Assembly: GCA_900184925.1 (NCBI GenBank)
Contig: FXYJ02000006.1
Location: 124,001 to 188,000 of the forward strand
From: Ruminococcaceae bacterium HV4-5-B5C
GTDB taxonomy: Bacteria > Bacillota > Clostridia > Oscillospirales > Acutalibacteraceae
Length of the DNA stretch: 64,000 nucleotides
Direction: 5' to 3'
Below, piece by piece: positions 33,522 through 42,056 of this stretch. Under the pieces are notes generated by a model. The model had not been told where the DNA came from. It saw only the letters and a program-made list of their open reading frames with translations, and made no database searches. The translations under genes and the position numbers were made by a program. How positions within the stretch are numbered: the first letter of the stretch is position 1; each line of letters begins with the position of its first letter.

Positions 33522-34330
33522 AACGTTTCCCGCTGCCCTTTCTGATAAATGGATGGTTCAATATAACGGAAGTTCGTGGCATCCCTCTGAATGTTTTCGG
33601 AATGGCCGATAAAAAGAAAGCCTCCCGGTTTGAGCAGGTCGTAGAATTTCCGGATTAGGCTTTCCTTTGCTTCCTTGCTGAAGTAGATCATGACGTTTCG
33701 GCAGAAGATGAGGTCGAACGGGCGCTGAAAGTGAAAATCATCCATGAGGTTAAGCCGTCGGAAAATCACCTCGCGGCGCACCTCGTCGCGAAGAACACAG
33801 GTTTCGCCCGACGTTGTGAAATAGAGCCGTTTCCAGCTGTCGGAAAGGTTCCGAAGCGATTCCGGTGCGTAAACACCCTGCTGAGCTTCTTCGAGAACCT
33901 TTGTGGAGATATCCGTGGCAAGAATGCGGGTGTCCCACCCCGGGTGGTCCCGGAAGAAGTCCTTCATCAGCATTACGGTGGTGTAGGCTTCTTCCCCCGT
34001 GGAGCACCCGGCGCTCCAGATGCGCAGCGAGTGCTCGCGGTTCTCCTGAAGCTGCCGCGGAAGGATGACGTCCCTCAGAAACTCGAAATGCCTCGGTTCG
34101 CGCATGAAGTAGGTGTGGTTCGTCGTCAGCTTATTCAGAAGGGTGATCCGTTCGTTTTCACTGCCCCGGAGAATCGTGAAATATTCCGAGAAGGTGGAGA
34201 CGTTATTCTGGAGAAGGACCGAGTACATGCGCGCCTCGATCAGGAGGCGCTTTTTACTCAGGTCGATCCCGTAATTCTTCCGGATGTAGGTAACAAGTCT
34301 GTTGAATTCATCATCAGTGAGCTGGATCAT
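33518..34330 (-). CDS. cheR: Chemotaxis protein methyltransferase CheR
   Basis: A 270-residue CheR that methylates glutamates of chemoreceptors using SAM. A small N-terminal helical domain (~1-75) precedes the SAM-binding domain with RIWSAGCSTGEEAYT (~103-117), the FDLIFCRNVMIYF motif (~205) and GGFLFIGHSEN near the end. No TPR extension or receptor-tether domain is present. It lies 43 bp after cheA and overlaps cheB by four bases, forming one operon. Confidence 0.95.
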   Translation of the reverse strand: MIQLTDDEFNRLVTYIRKNYGIDLSKKRLLIEARMYSVLLQNNVSTFSEYFTILRGSENERITLLNKLTTNHTYFMREPRHFEFLRDVILPRQLQENREHSLRIWSAGCSTGEEAYTTVMLMKDFFRDHPGWDTRILATDISTKVLEEAQQGVYAPESLRNLSDSWKRLYFTTSGETCVLRDEVRREVIFRRLNLMDDFHFQRPFDLIFCRNVMIYFSKEAKESLIRKFYDLLKPGGFLFIGHSENIQRDATNFRYIEPSIYQKGQRETL

Positions 34331-34373
34331 TATCTGTTATCGGTTGCCTTTCCGCCGGGGTGCAGCCTGGCGA

Positions 34374-36425
34374 TTAGTTGTTGTAGAGATTCTGCACGTT
34401 GAGGATCAGGCTGATGCTGCCGTCGCCCAGAATGGCGCAGCCGTCGATGCCCGATTTGCGCACGCGGAACTGATTGAGGTAGGTGGGAAGATTCTTGACC
34501 ACGACCTGCTGTTCCCCGAGCAGGGAATCGGCAAAGATGCAGTAGGAGTTGTCGTGTGTGCCGACAAGGATAACGATGCCGTCGGCAATATCGGTCACTT
34601 CCGTATCGATCCCATAAGAATTGTGCAGACGGATCAGCGGGTAATATTTGTTGCGGACCTTGATGATCTCATGCTGGTCCGTGTCGAACATGATGCTTTC
34701 CGGGGAAGCCTTGAAGGACTGAAGAATGTTTTTAATGGGGATGGTGAACATGGCGTTCCCCACCGAAATCTTCATGCCGTTAATGATGGCGAGCGTCAGA
34801 GGAATCTTGAACATGGTTTTCGTTCCTTTTCCGGGTGCGCTGTCCATGGTCACTTCACCGCCGATCTTTTCCACGTTTTCCTTTACCACGTCCATACCGA
34901 CGCCGCGGCCGGAATACTCCGTGACAACGTCGTTTGTGGAAAAGCCGGGCATCAGAAGGAACTGGAAGATCTCGTGCTCGGTGTATTCCTCGGCAGGCTT
35001 TGTCAGCATGCCTTTCTTTTCCGCTTTTTTCAGAACCTTGGCGCAGTCGATGCCTGCGCCGTCGTCTCCGACGGTGATGAGAATGTCGCCGCCGGTATTC
35101 TGCGCCGAAAGCGTAACGGTGCCGATTTCCGACTTACCCGCCTTCAGGCGCTCTTCCTTCGACTCGACGCCGTGGTCCATGGAGTTGCGGACCAGGTGCA
35201 TGATCGGGTCGGAGATGCTGTCGACGATCGTCTTGTCCACTTCGGTCTCTTCCCCGATGAGCACCAGCTTTGCCTCTTTCCCGAGGTTCTTGCACATGTC
35301 GCGCACGACGCGGTTCATCTTCTGGAACACGGTCGAAATCGGAACCATGCGGATGGACATGACGGTTTCCTGAAGCTCGTCGGTCAGCTTGCGGAGCTGG
35401 CGGGACGCCTTGGTGAAGTTGTTGTCGAGCCCGGCCGACTGGAGCGCGGGGTTGGAGGTTACCATCGACTCGGTGATGACGATTTCTCCCATGAGGTCCA
35501 TCAGGCTGTCAAGCTTCGAAAGGTTCACGTTGATGAGGCTCTGCCGAACGGGCGCATGCTGGGGTGCTGCCGCCGCTGCGGCAGCCGCTGCACCCGGAGC
35601 TGCAGCCTTCGGAGCCGACTGCTCGGTTACGGAAGGCGGCGTAATGTCGCTGTAGCTTTTCGTATAGGTAAAGTGCTCAATGGCCGGGACGGAGAGCGTA
35701 AGGTCTTCCCTTGAGCGGAAGAAGAGGAAGAATCCGTCGCGGATGATGACGTTCGCCGTGGCCGGGTTGGTGTCGATATCCTTCGGGGAATACTCGAAAC
35801 TCGAGACGGCGTCGCGGATATCCGCCGTGAGCATAAATGCGCGAAGGTTGTCCATCTGTGCCTCTTCGTCGAGGAAGACGCGCATAACGTAGGGGAAGCC
35901 GCGGTCGGCTTCTTCTTTGAGCAGGTCTCCGGCGAGGGCGGCATCCGCCGGCGCGGAGGGAATTGAGGAGGCGGAAACTGGCACTGCAGGCGCGGAAACC
36001 GCGGTCGGAGCGGCCGATGCGGCACCTGAAATCTTTTTTAGAAAATCGTTAATTTCCTGTTCCAAACGGCCGATATCTGTAGTGAGCGGCTGGCCTGACC
36101 GCACTTTCTCCGTCTCGTTTTTGAGAAAATCACCGGCGCGGAACATCAGGTCGATGAGAGGCTCAATGAAGTCCTTTGCCACGCCCTTTTCACGGACAAA
36201 AGCAAAAAGATCCTCCATTTTGTGAGTGATCACCGTCAGACTGTTGAACTGCATCATGGCGGAGGAACCTTTGATGGTGTGCATAATGCGGAAGATTTCG
36301 TTGATGCTTTCTTGGTCGAATGCTTTGTTCTTTTCACATGCAAGCAGGATGTCGTCCAGGTGCTCCAGTAAATCGTCTGTTTCAAACAGAAAAACATCCA
36401 GCATGGAATCCGCGCCGTTATCCAT
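34374..36425 (-). CDS. cheA: Chemotaxis histidine kinase CheA
   Basis: A 683-residue kinase that passes phosphate from receptor arrays to CheY. In order: HPt domain with phospho-His H49 (IMHTIKGSS), a short Ala/Pro linker, a P2-like region (~175-260), an Ala-rich linker, dimerisation helices (SLMDLMGEIVITES ~320), the ATPase domain with N-box LVRNSMDHGVE, G1 VGDDGAGID and G2 GRGVGMDVV, and a CheW-like domain at the end. GTG 36434 is in frame but too close to GGGAG; ATG 36425 is preferred. A sigma-D-like promoter is found upstream. Confidence 0.96.
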   Translation of the reverse strand: MDNGADSMLDVFLFETDDLLEHLDDILLACEKNKAFDQESINEIFRIMHTIKGSSAMMQFNSLTVITHKMEDLFAFVREKGVAKDFIEPLIDLMFRAGDFLKNETEKVRSGQPLTTDIGRLEQEINDFLKKISGAASAAPTAVSAPAVPVSASSIPSAPADAALAGDLLKEEADRGFPYVMRVFLDEEAQMDNLRAFMLTADIRDAVSSFEYSPKDIDTNPATANVIIRDGFFLFFRSREDLTLSVPAIEHFTYTKSYSDITPPSVTEQSAPKAAAPGAAAAAAAAAPQHAPVRQSLINVNLSKLDSLMDLMGEIVITESMVTSNPALQSAGLDNNFTKASRQLRKLTDELQETVMSIRMVPISTVFQKMNRVVRDMCKNLGKEAKLVLIGEETEVDKTIVDSISDPIMHLVRNSMDHGVESKEERLKAGKSEIGTVTLSAQNTGGDILITVGDDGAGIDCAKVLKKAEKKGMLTKPAEEYTEHEIFQFLLMPGFSTNDVVTEYSGRGVGMDVVKENVEKIGGEVTMDSAPGKGTKTMFKIPLTLAIINGMKISVGNAMFTIPIKNILQSFKASPESIMFDTDQHEIIKVRNKYYPLIRLHNSYGIDTEVTDIADGIVILVGTHDNSYCIFADSLLGEQQVVVKNLPTYLNQFRVRKSGIDGCAILGDGSISLILNVQNLYNN

Positions 36426-36522
36426 ATTTTTCACTCCCAGTTGATATTATGCCGCTTGACGGCTTGACTTGTGCAGACAACACAATTATAGTTTATCTGT
36501 GGCATTACCATTATATCATTAT

Positions 36523-36549
36523 TTATCGACGGCAGAAAAGGATATTTTA
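36523..36549 (-). promoter_or_regulatory. Sigma-D (SigD/FliA) type promoter of cheA-cheR-cheB
   Basis: On the minus strand TAAA (36549-36546), 15 bases, then GTCGATAA (36530-36523). This fits the sigma-D consensus TAAA-N15-GCCGATAT with two mismatches. It lies ~100 bp before cheA. Confidence 0.7.
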
Positions 36550-36619
36550 GAGGAAAACCGATTATTCCGTCGTTTTCTTTGGACCAAACGGGAAAAACAG
36601 AGAAAGAAGGGCGAAACGC

Positions 36620-38062
36620 ATGCCCGACAACTTGCGGATTACAACGCCGGTAAACAACGCAGGCGGCATTGCGCGGCCGAATCAGACGGGGGAACCGAAC
36701 CGCACGGCGCCTGTCAACCCCAGCCGTGTGCCGGGTTCCGGAAAAGACACGGAAGCGGGCTGGCATTCTGCCGACCTCCTTCTGAGCGGATCCGTCTTCA
36801 GCGACTTTCTTCGACAGCTTCAGCGCACCCCGGGGCTTGACCAGACGCTTCAGAAGGTGCTTGAAGACGCGGCGGCCCGGATGTTCTCCGCAGCGGGTGC
36901 CGCCGGGCACAGTATCCCGGCGGGTGACATGCCCGCGCCGCTTCAGTCGCTTGTTTCAGCCCTTGCCGCGGATGCGGACGGCCTTGTAAAAGAGGCCACC
37001 GCCCAGAGGGAAGACGCGACCCTGTTCACCGGGCCGCTGTTTCGTCTGCTCGGGCAGATATCGGCGCAGACCGGCGACCCGCAGCTCGATCTCCGTCTTG
37101 CCGACCTGTTAAAGGCGTACAGCGGCTTTTCCAACGCCGCCGGGACCATGCAGGCCATACGGGGAAATCTGGAGGAACTGAAAAACTCCATTCCGCGGCC
37201 GTTTGCCGTGAAGGTCGCGGCCTTGATGGAGAAGCTTTCCCGCGAGGAAGGAGCGAGCAGTCTGGACGCCGACCTGGCCGTTCTCAAGCGGGGAATCATT
37301 CCGCTGCTCGGCGAATATGCAGCGCAGACGAACGAAACCGGAAAACCCCGCGATATGATCTCCATGCTGCTGCACAATACCGCTATTCTGGACGAAAGCT
37401 CCGGTGCAAATCTTACCGCGAAGTTTGAACAGCTTTTCGCCTATTGCCGGGATACCCTCGGTCTGCCTGAGATGACGCTGAGCATGATGCGCTCCTTTTT
37501 TTCGCAGGAGCTTTCCGCCGCAAACGAAAGGAAAGAGACCTTTCCCGAAAAACTGGTCCCGCTGCTTTCCGGCGAAGGGAGCACAAGGCTGGCGGGAGGA
37601 CCGGACCGCGCGGTCCTCGGCGATATTTCGCGCGCCCTACTGTTCGACAGCAGTGTTTTCATGAGGTTCCAGCACCTGATCCTGCCCGCGGAGATCGGAG
37701 GCCGCTTTCTGTTCGCACAGATGTGGGTCGAAAAAACGGATCCCGACGAAACCCGCAGAGAGTTTTCGGGAGAGGAATCTTCCCCAAAAACCGTCTACCT
37801 TTCGTTTGAGGTTGAGGACCTCGGCAGTTTTGAGGCGGCGGTGAGCGTTACCGGGAAAAAGGTGAGCATGAAGCTTTCGTGCCCCCCTCCGCTCCGCAAT
37901 TTTTACGGGGAGATCCGCGACGGGATCTCCGCAATTCTGAAGAAGAACGGTCTTGCGCCCGGCGAGGTTCGCCTTTCGACCGCGCAGGGAAAACCGCAGA
38001 TTCCAACGATCCTTCTTGAGAAGATTCAGGAAAAGAGGAGGTCTGTCGATGTCTCAGTTTGA
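36620..38062 (+). CDS. Flagellar protein with FliK-like C-terminal domain (YlqG-like)
   Basis: A 480-residue, mostly helical protein without signal peptide or membrane segment. The first ~40 residues are Asn/Pro-rich and disordered-looking. The last ~110 residues (LSFEVEDLGSFEAAVSV ... NGLAPGEVRL) resemble the Flg_hook domain of FliK. In B. subtilis the pair ylqG-ylqH encodes a similar protein next to an FlhB C-terminal homologue, and the next gene here is such a homologue with a 14-bp overlap. I infer a role in flagellar export switching, but a true fliK also exists at 61131-62528. GAAAGAAGGG precedes the ATG. Confidence 0.68.
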   Translation: MPDNLRITTPVNNAGGIARPNQTGEPNRTAPVNPSRVPGSGKDTEAGWHSADLLLSGSVFSDFLRQLQRTPGLDQTLQKVLEDAAARMFSAAGAAGHSIPAGDMPAPLQSLVSALAADADGLVKEATAQREDATLFTGPLFRLLGQISAQTGDPQLDLRLADLLKAYSGFSNAAGTMQAIRGNLEELKNSIPRPFAVKVAALMEKLSREEGASSLDADLAVLKRGIIPLLGEYAAQTNETGKPRDMISMLLHNTAILDESSGANLTAKFEQLFAYCRDTLGLPEMTLSMMRSFFSQELSAANERKETFPEKLVPLLSGEGSTRLAGGPDRAVLGDISRALLFDSSVFMRFQHLILPAEIGGRFLFAQMWVEKTDPDETRREFSGEESSPKTVYLSFEVEDLGSFEAAVSVTGKKVSMKLSCPPPLRNFYGEIRDGISAILKKNGLAPGEVRLSTAQGKPQIPTILLEKIQEKRRSVDVSV

Positions 38063-38399
38063 GAGGCTGCAGAAGGCGGCCGCCCTGAAATACAGTGACA
38101 CGGGGCCCGATGCCGCGCCCGTTGTGGTTGCTTCCGGTTCGGGGCATGCCGCCCAGAGGATCATCGGCATCGCCGAAAAAAACGGTGTGCCTGTTTTCCG
38201 CGACAATTCCCTCGCGACGCTTCTGTCTCAGCTGCAGTCCGGTGTGGAAATTCCGGCGGAGCTGTACCGTGCGGTGGTAGAAATCTATGTTTATTTTCTG
38301 GGCTTTCGCGTCGACGAAACCGGGCGGGTGGTGCGCGAAAAGTCCCCGGAAGGCGACGAACACCCCCCGCAGCAGACGCAGGAGGAAAATATTCCATAA
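38049..38399 (+). CDS. Stand-alone FlhB C-terminal-domain-like protein (YlqH-like)
   Basis: A 116-residue protein matching the piece of FlhB that lies after its self-cleavage site. AAPVVVASGSG, RIIGIAEKNGVPVFRDNSLATLL and IPAELYRAVVEIY align with the FlhB encoded at 52617-53684 (AAPVVVAKGQD, RIVQIAQENDIPMKEDKPLARAL, IPPEFYSALAVIM). It lacks the membrane domain and the NPTH autocleavage motif. GAGGAGG lies seven bases before the ATG, and the gene starts inside the end of the FliK-like gene. A C-terminal acidic/Gln tail follows. Its function in any species is poorly known. Confidence 0.85.
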   Translation: MSQFERLQKAAALKYSDTGPDAAPVVVASGSGHAAQRIIGIAEKNGVPVFRDNSLATLLSQLQSGVEIPAELYRAVVEIYVYFLGFRVDETGRVVREKSPEGDEHPPQQTQEENIP

Positions 38400-38426
38400 A
38401 AAAGCCATTTATTTCAGCAGATTTAC

Positions 38427-38453
38427 TAATGCAATCTTCCCTGTTACCGATAT
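38427..38453 (+). promoter_or_regulatory. Sigma-D promoter of the first cheW
   Basis: TAAT (38427-38430), 15 bases, then ACCGATAT (38446-38453). Each half has one mismatch to the sigma-D consensus. The same bases also contain GATATAAT, so a sigma-A start cannot be excluded. Confidence 0.75.
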
Positions 38454-38548
38454 AATAGATATATGGCATAATAATTTTCCTACTCATTCGGTTCTTCCTG
38501 CCGGCAGGAGCAACCCGGCGAGATTCGAATCAGAAAAAGGTGAAATGA

Positions 38549-39124
38549 ATGAAGACGCTAAAAGAAACACGCAGGGAAAACGCGGTGGCCGCCGATCTGC
38601 ACATGGAAAAATACCTGACTTTTTACATTGACGGCCAGCTTTTTACCATCCCCACCTCACGGGTGGTTGAGATCATCCGGATGCAGCCTATTACATATAT
38701 GCCGAACACCGTTCCTTATGTAAAGGGTGTCATCAATCTGCGCGGCAAGGTTGTTCCCGTTATCGATGTGAGACTCCGGTTCCAGAAGGAAGAAAAGCCT
38801 TACGACACGCGCACGAGCATCATTATCGTCGAATCCGGTGACATGACGGTCGGCCTGATTGTGGATATGGTGAAAGACGTGCGCGACGTAGCCGCTGCGC
38901 AGATCAACGATTCGCCCAAATTCCTCGGTCAGAACTCCGGAGGGAGAAAGTTCGTCTGCGGTATCATCGCGATGGAGGAAGAATCCGCCATGGTGCTTGA
39001 CGTCGTGAAGGTGCTTACGCATCATCATGCGGTTACGCAGGGCCGGAAGGCCGGGTCGTCAGAGACGGCAGAAGACGCGCAGTCCGGGGAGAAATCTCAG
39101 GAAATGCCCGGAGCGGAGCAGTAA
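38549..39124 (+). CDS. cheW: CheW coupling protein 1
   Basis: A 191-residue CheW, which links receptors to CheA. The SH3-like CheW fold (~20-155) is seen in YLTFYIDGQLFTIP, the VKGVINLRGKVVPVIDVRLRF signature and VGLIVDMVKDV. A ~35-residue Ser/Glu-rich tail extends past the usual end. It heads the run cheW-pilZ-cheW-mcp and has a sigma-D-type promoter. The copy at 39896 differs clearly in sequence, so this is not a recent duplication. Confidence 0.93.
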   Translation: MKTLKETRRENAVAADLHMEKYLTFYIDGQLFTIPTSRVVEIIRMQPITYMPNTVPYVKGVINLRGKVVPVIDVRLRFQKEEKPYDTRTSIIIVESGDMTVGLIVDMVKDVRDVAAAQINDSPKFLGQNSGGRKFVCGIIAMEEESAMVLDVVKVLTHHHAVTQGRKAGSSETAEDAQSGEKSQEMPGAEQ

Positions 39125-39156
39125 CGCCATATTTTTTGCAGGAGGAGGGGTCCTTC

Positions 39157-39858
39157 ATGCTCCCCATTTCAGAGCAATACCTACTTTCACCGTGTGAAGT
39201 GCGGTCCATGGAAAACACTCCTATCCTGGTGGGATATATCGGCGCCTTTACGAGGGACGGCATTCAGATTTTACCCAAGGAAGACCGAATGCCGCTGATT
39301 CACTGCAACACGACCGTGAAGGTCAGCGTCATGAACAGCACACTGGGGTTCCGCATCCTGATCGGCAGAGTGTACCTTTCAACGGAGGCATTTCTGCGCG
39401 TCGTGGATCTCCAGAACGTTATGGACTACGAGAAGCGAAACTTTTTCCGCGTGAGAGTCAGCATTTCGACGGAGGCGTTTCCCGTGCCCCCGGTAACCGA
39501 GACCGGCGATATTTCGCACGCGACAAGCCGGCCGGTGCAGATCGGCATCCGCGACGTCAGCCTGAGCGGGATGCTGTTCATCAGCAGCGCCAGTCTGGAG
39601 ATTGGTGACCAGCTGATCGTCAAGCTCGACCTTTCGGGAACAGTCGTGTCCCTGCTGTGCAAGATTGTAAGAAAGTTCCCGGTGGAGCTTGGTACGCAGG
39701 ACGGTTACGGCTGTGAATTTCTTGATACCACCGGAAAACAGTTCGACTTTCTGTGCAAGTATCTTTTCGACTGCCAGAGGGAGCAGATTCAGATCATGCG
39801 GCAGTATGCCGAAGAGACCCGCCGGGTTGGCGAAAAGGATCACAAAACGGAGAAGTGA
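39157..39858 (+). CDS. PilZ-domain c-di-GMP-binding protein, YcgR/MotI-like
   Basis: A 233-residue protein with an N-terminal YcgR-like domain (~1-90) and a C-terminal PilZ domain. The c-di-GMP-binding residues are R94-N-F-F-R98 (RxxxR) and D133-V-S-L-S-G138 (DxSxxG), so ligand binding should be intact. YcgR/MotI proteins act as flagellar brakes when c-di-GMP rises. TTG 39136 is in frame, but the ATG at 39157 with AGGAGGAGGGG upstream is clear. Its place between two cheW genes suggests coordinated output of chemotaxis and c-di-GMP signals. Confidence 0.9.
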   Translation: MLPISEQYLLSPCEVRSMENTPILVGYIGAFTRDGIQILPKEDRMPLIHCNTTVKVSVMNSTLGFRILIGRVYLSTEAFLRVVDLQNVMDYEKRNFFRVRVSISTEAFPVPPVTETGDISHATSRPVQIGIRDVSLSGMLFISSASLEIGDQLIVKLDLSGTVVSLLCKIVRKFPVELGTQDGYGCEFLDTTGKQFDFLCKYLFDCQREQIQIMRQYAEETRRVGEKDHKTEK

Positions 39859-39895
39859 GCCGGGAAGGCCCTAAAAATAAACGAGGTGAGCAAAA

Positions 39896-40426
39896 TTGCA
39901 GCAAACAGATCTAATGGAGGCCGATGAGGCCATGGAATCCGAGACCGAAGAACAGAAATACCTCACTTTCTGGACGGACGGCGAGTTGTTCGGCATCCCG
40001 ATTTCCGACGTCGTACAGATTATCAGTATGCAGGAAATTACTCCTCTCCCGGATTTTCCGGATTACGCGAAGGGTGTTATTAATCTCCGCGGCATCATTA
40101 TCCCGGTCATCGACATGCGCATCCGTCTGAGAAAAGCGGAAGCCGGGTACACCGACAACACCTGCATCGTCGTGACCAGCATTCAGGACACCTACATCGG
40201 GTTCATCGTGGATACGGTGGATGAAGTGGTGGATATCGACGACGAAAACATCAGCGCCGCGCCGAAAGTTTCAAAAGAAGTTACCAACCGCTATCTGACC
40301 GGAATCGGTCAGGTAAACGAAAAAGTTGTGCTCCTTCTCGACCTTTCGAGAATACTGAACGAAAACGAATTCCGCCAGGTCGCGGAAACAGCCGCGCTGG
40401 AACCGCAGGAAAAAGCGGAATCCTGA
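39896..40426 (+). CDS. cheW: CheW coupling protein 2
   Basis: A 176-residue second CheW. It has YLTFWTDGELFGIPISDVVQII, the signature YAKGVINLRGIIIPVIDMRIRL and FIVDTVDEVVDI. An acidic N-terminal extension of ~20 residues precedes the fold. Start is TTG 39896, eight bases after GAGGTGAG; ATG 39914 is an alternative. It is 37 bp after the PilZ gene and 48 bp before a transducer gene, so it is probably this receptor's cognate coupling protein. Confidence 0.92.
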   Translation: MQQTDLMEADEAMESETEEQKYLTFWTDGELFGIPISDVVQIISMQEITPLPDFPDYAKGVINLRGIIIPVIDMRIRLRKAEAGYTDNTCIVVTSIQDTYIGFIVDTVDEVVDIDDENISAAPKVSKEVTNRYLTGIGQVNEKVVLLLDLSRILNENEFRQVAETAALEPQEKAES

Positions 40427-40474
40427 AAGGCACGGCAGGGCCCAGAGAAAATAAAAAGAGGAGTATAGGGTTAT

Positions 40475-41899
40475 ATGAGCGGAAAAAAGTCAGTGTACAG
40501 GAAATCTCTGATTATCTCTTTGATCACGATCATTCTTCTTCTTCTTCCAATGGCTTTGGCCATTATCCTGTCGTTCGTCATGAGGGGAACTCCGGACAAG
40601 CTCGGCGGCCTCTTTGTGCAGGCTGCTCCGTGGCTTGTGGTTTATTTTGCCGTTATTTTCGTTTTTGGCGTTTTTCGGCTGGTTGCCCACTTTAAGGATC
40701 TCGACGCTTCTGCGAGGGACCTGAAGGAGAATCTTGCAATTCTGGGGCAGGGCCGCTTCGAGCTGATTCATAAGGAAGCGACACACAAGAACGGCGGCAC
40801 GGTGGCAAGATCGGTTGACGAATTTTCCGAATGCCTGAGAACCGTGATGGATGATCTTGTCCGTGTGCTGAACCAGATGGCGGAAGGCGATATGACCGCC
40901 AAATTCCAGGTTGAATTCACCGGTGACTGGGCGCGGATTGAGGCTGCGGTTGAAACCATGGAGAAGCGCCTCGGCGACCTGTTTGAAAACATCAAGAATG
41001 CTTCCGACCAGACTGCAAGCGGTTCCGACGAAGTTTCAAGCGCTTCTCAGGCACTGGCACAGGGAGCCACGGAGCAGGCGAGCGCCATCGAGGAGCTTTC
41101 CGCAACGGTCATGGAGATCGCAAACCATGCCCGCAATAACGCTGCGAACGCTGCGAATGCCGACCAGGCATCTACTCTTGCCGAAAGCAAGATCACGGAA
41201 GCAAGCCAGAGCATGGAGCAGATGGTTCAGGCGATGGGCCAGATCAGCGATGCTTCCAACAAGATCAGCAACATCATCAAAACGATTGACAACATTGCGT
41301 TCCAGACCAATATCCTCGCGCTGAACGCCGCCGTCGAAGCGGCGCGTGCGGGAGCGGCGGGCAAGGGCTTTGCCGTGGTGGCCGACGAAGTCCGCAACCT
41401 GGCAAGCAAGAGTGCAGAGGCGGCGAAAGACACGACCGACCTGATCGAGCAGGCGATTCGTGCGGTCGGCGACGGCGAAAAGATTGCCGAGGTTGCAGAA
41501 AAGACGCTCAGAGAAGTCGCGGCGGCTTCCAACTCCGCCAATAAGCTCGTCAACGAGATTGCGAGTGCCTCCAACCAGCAGGCAGCGTCGATCGGGCAGA
41601 TTACCCAGGGCGTGCAGCAGATTTCTTCGGTTGTCCAGACGAATTCCGCAACGGCCGAGCAGAGCGCGGCTGCGAGCGAAGAGCTTGCGGCGCAGGCAAA
41701 AGCGCTTAAGAGCGCGCTTTCCACCATCAAGGTTGAAAAAGCCGCGCCGGTTAAGGCACCTGCATCGAAAGCAGCGGCAAAAGCCCCGGCTGCCCCGGTA
41801 AAACCGGAAGCGCCCAAGTCGGAGCCGAAAAAGCAGGTCTCCGGAACAAACGCGCAGGCAGCCTTCGCACCGCAGGCTGTCAACGACAAATATCTGTAA
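40475..41899 (+). CDS. Methyl-accepting chemotaxis protein with minimal ectodomain
   Basis: A 474-residue transducer. Two membrane helices (~10-33 and ~50-70) are separated by only ~15 residues, so there is no extracellular sensor domain. A HAMP-like region (~72-125) and a complete MCP signalling domain (~150-425) follow, with the conserved hairpin tip [20 protein letters not shown]. The tail (~430-474) is Ala/Pro/Lys-rich, and no CheR-tethering pentapeptide is visible. It probably senses membrane state, an internal cue or a partner protein. A terminator follows. Confidence 0.92.
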   Translation: MSGKKSVYRKSLIISLITIILLLLPMALAIILSFVMRGTPDKLGGLFVQAAPWLVVYFAVIFVFGVFRLVAHFKDLDASARDLKENLAILGQGRFELIHKEATHKNGGTVARSVDEFSECLRTVMDDLVRVLNQMAEGDMTAKFQVEFTGDWARIEAAVETMEKRLGDLFENIKNASDQTASGSDEVSSASQALAQGATEQASAIEELSATVMEIANHARNNAANAANADQASTLAESKITEASQSMEQMVQAMGQISDASNKISNIIKTIDNIAFQTNILALNAAVEAARAGAAGKGFAVVADEVRNLASKSAEAAKDTTDLIEQAIRAVGDGEKIAEVAEKTLREVAAASNSANKLVNEIASASNQQAASIGQITQGVQQISSVVQTNSATAEQSAAASEELAAQAKALKSALSTIKVEKAAPVKAPASKAAAKAPAAPVKPEAPKSEPKKQVSGTNAQAAFAPQAVNDKYL

Positions 41900-41917
41900 A
41901 AACCGGTCAATGGCACG

Positions 41918-41957
41918 GACGCCGCACGGGAAAACCCGGGCGGCGTCTTTTCTTTCT
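41918..41957 (+). terminator. Intrinsic terminator after the transducer gene
   Basis: GACGCCG (41918-41924) pairs with CGGCGTC (41941-41947), with an inner CGGG-AAAA-CCCG stem, then TTTTCTTT. It separates the cheW-mcp unit from fliD. Confidence 0.85.
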
Positions 41958-41978
41958 GGCAATTATTTGACGGATAAC

Positions 41979-42005
41979 TAAAGTTCCTGTCAAAAAGGCC
42001 GATAT
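41979..42005 (+). promoter_or_regulatory. Sigma-D promoter of fliD-fliS
   Basis: TAAA (41979-41982), exactly 15 bases, then GCCGATAT (41998-42005): a perfect match to the B. subtilis sigma-D consensus. It lies 51 bp before fliD. Confidence 0.93.
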
Positions 42006-42056
42006 ATCAAACAAGAAGGATTATCGGAAGACACATCAGGATCGGAGGACAACGCA

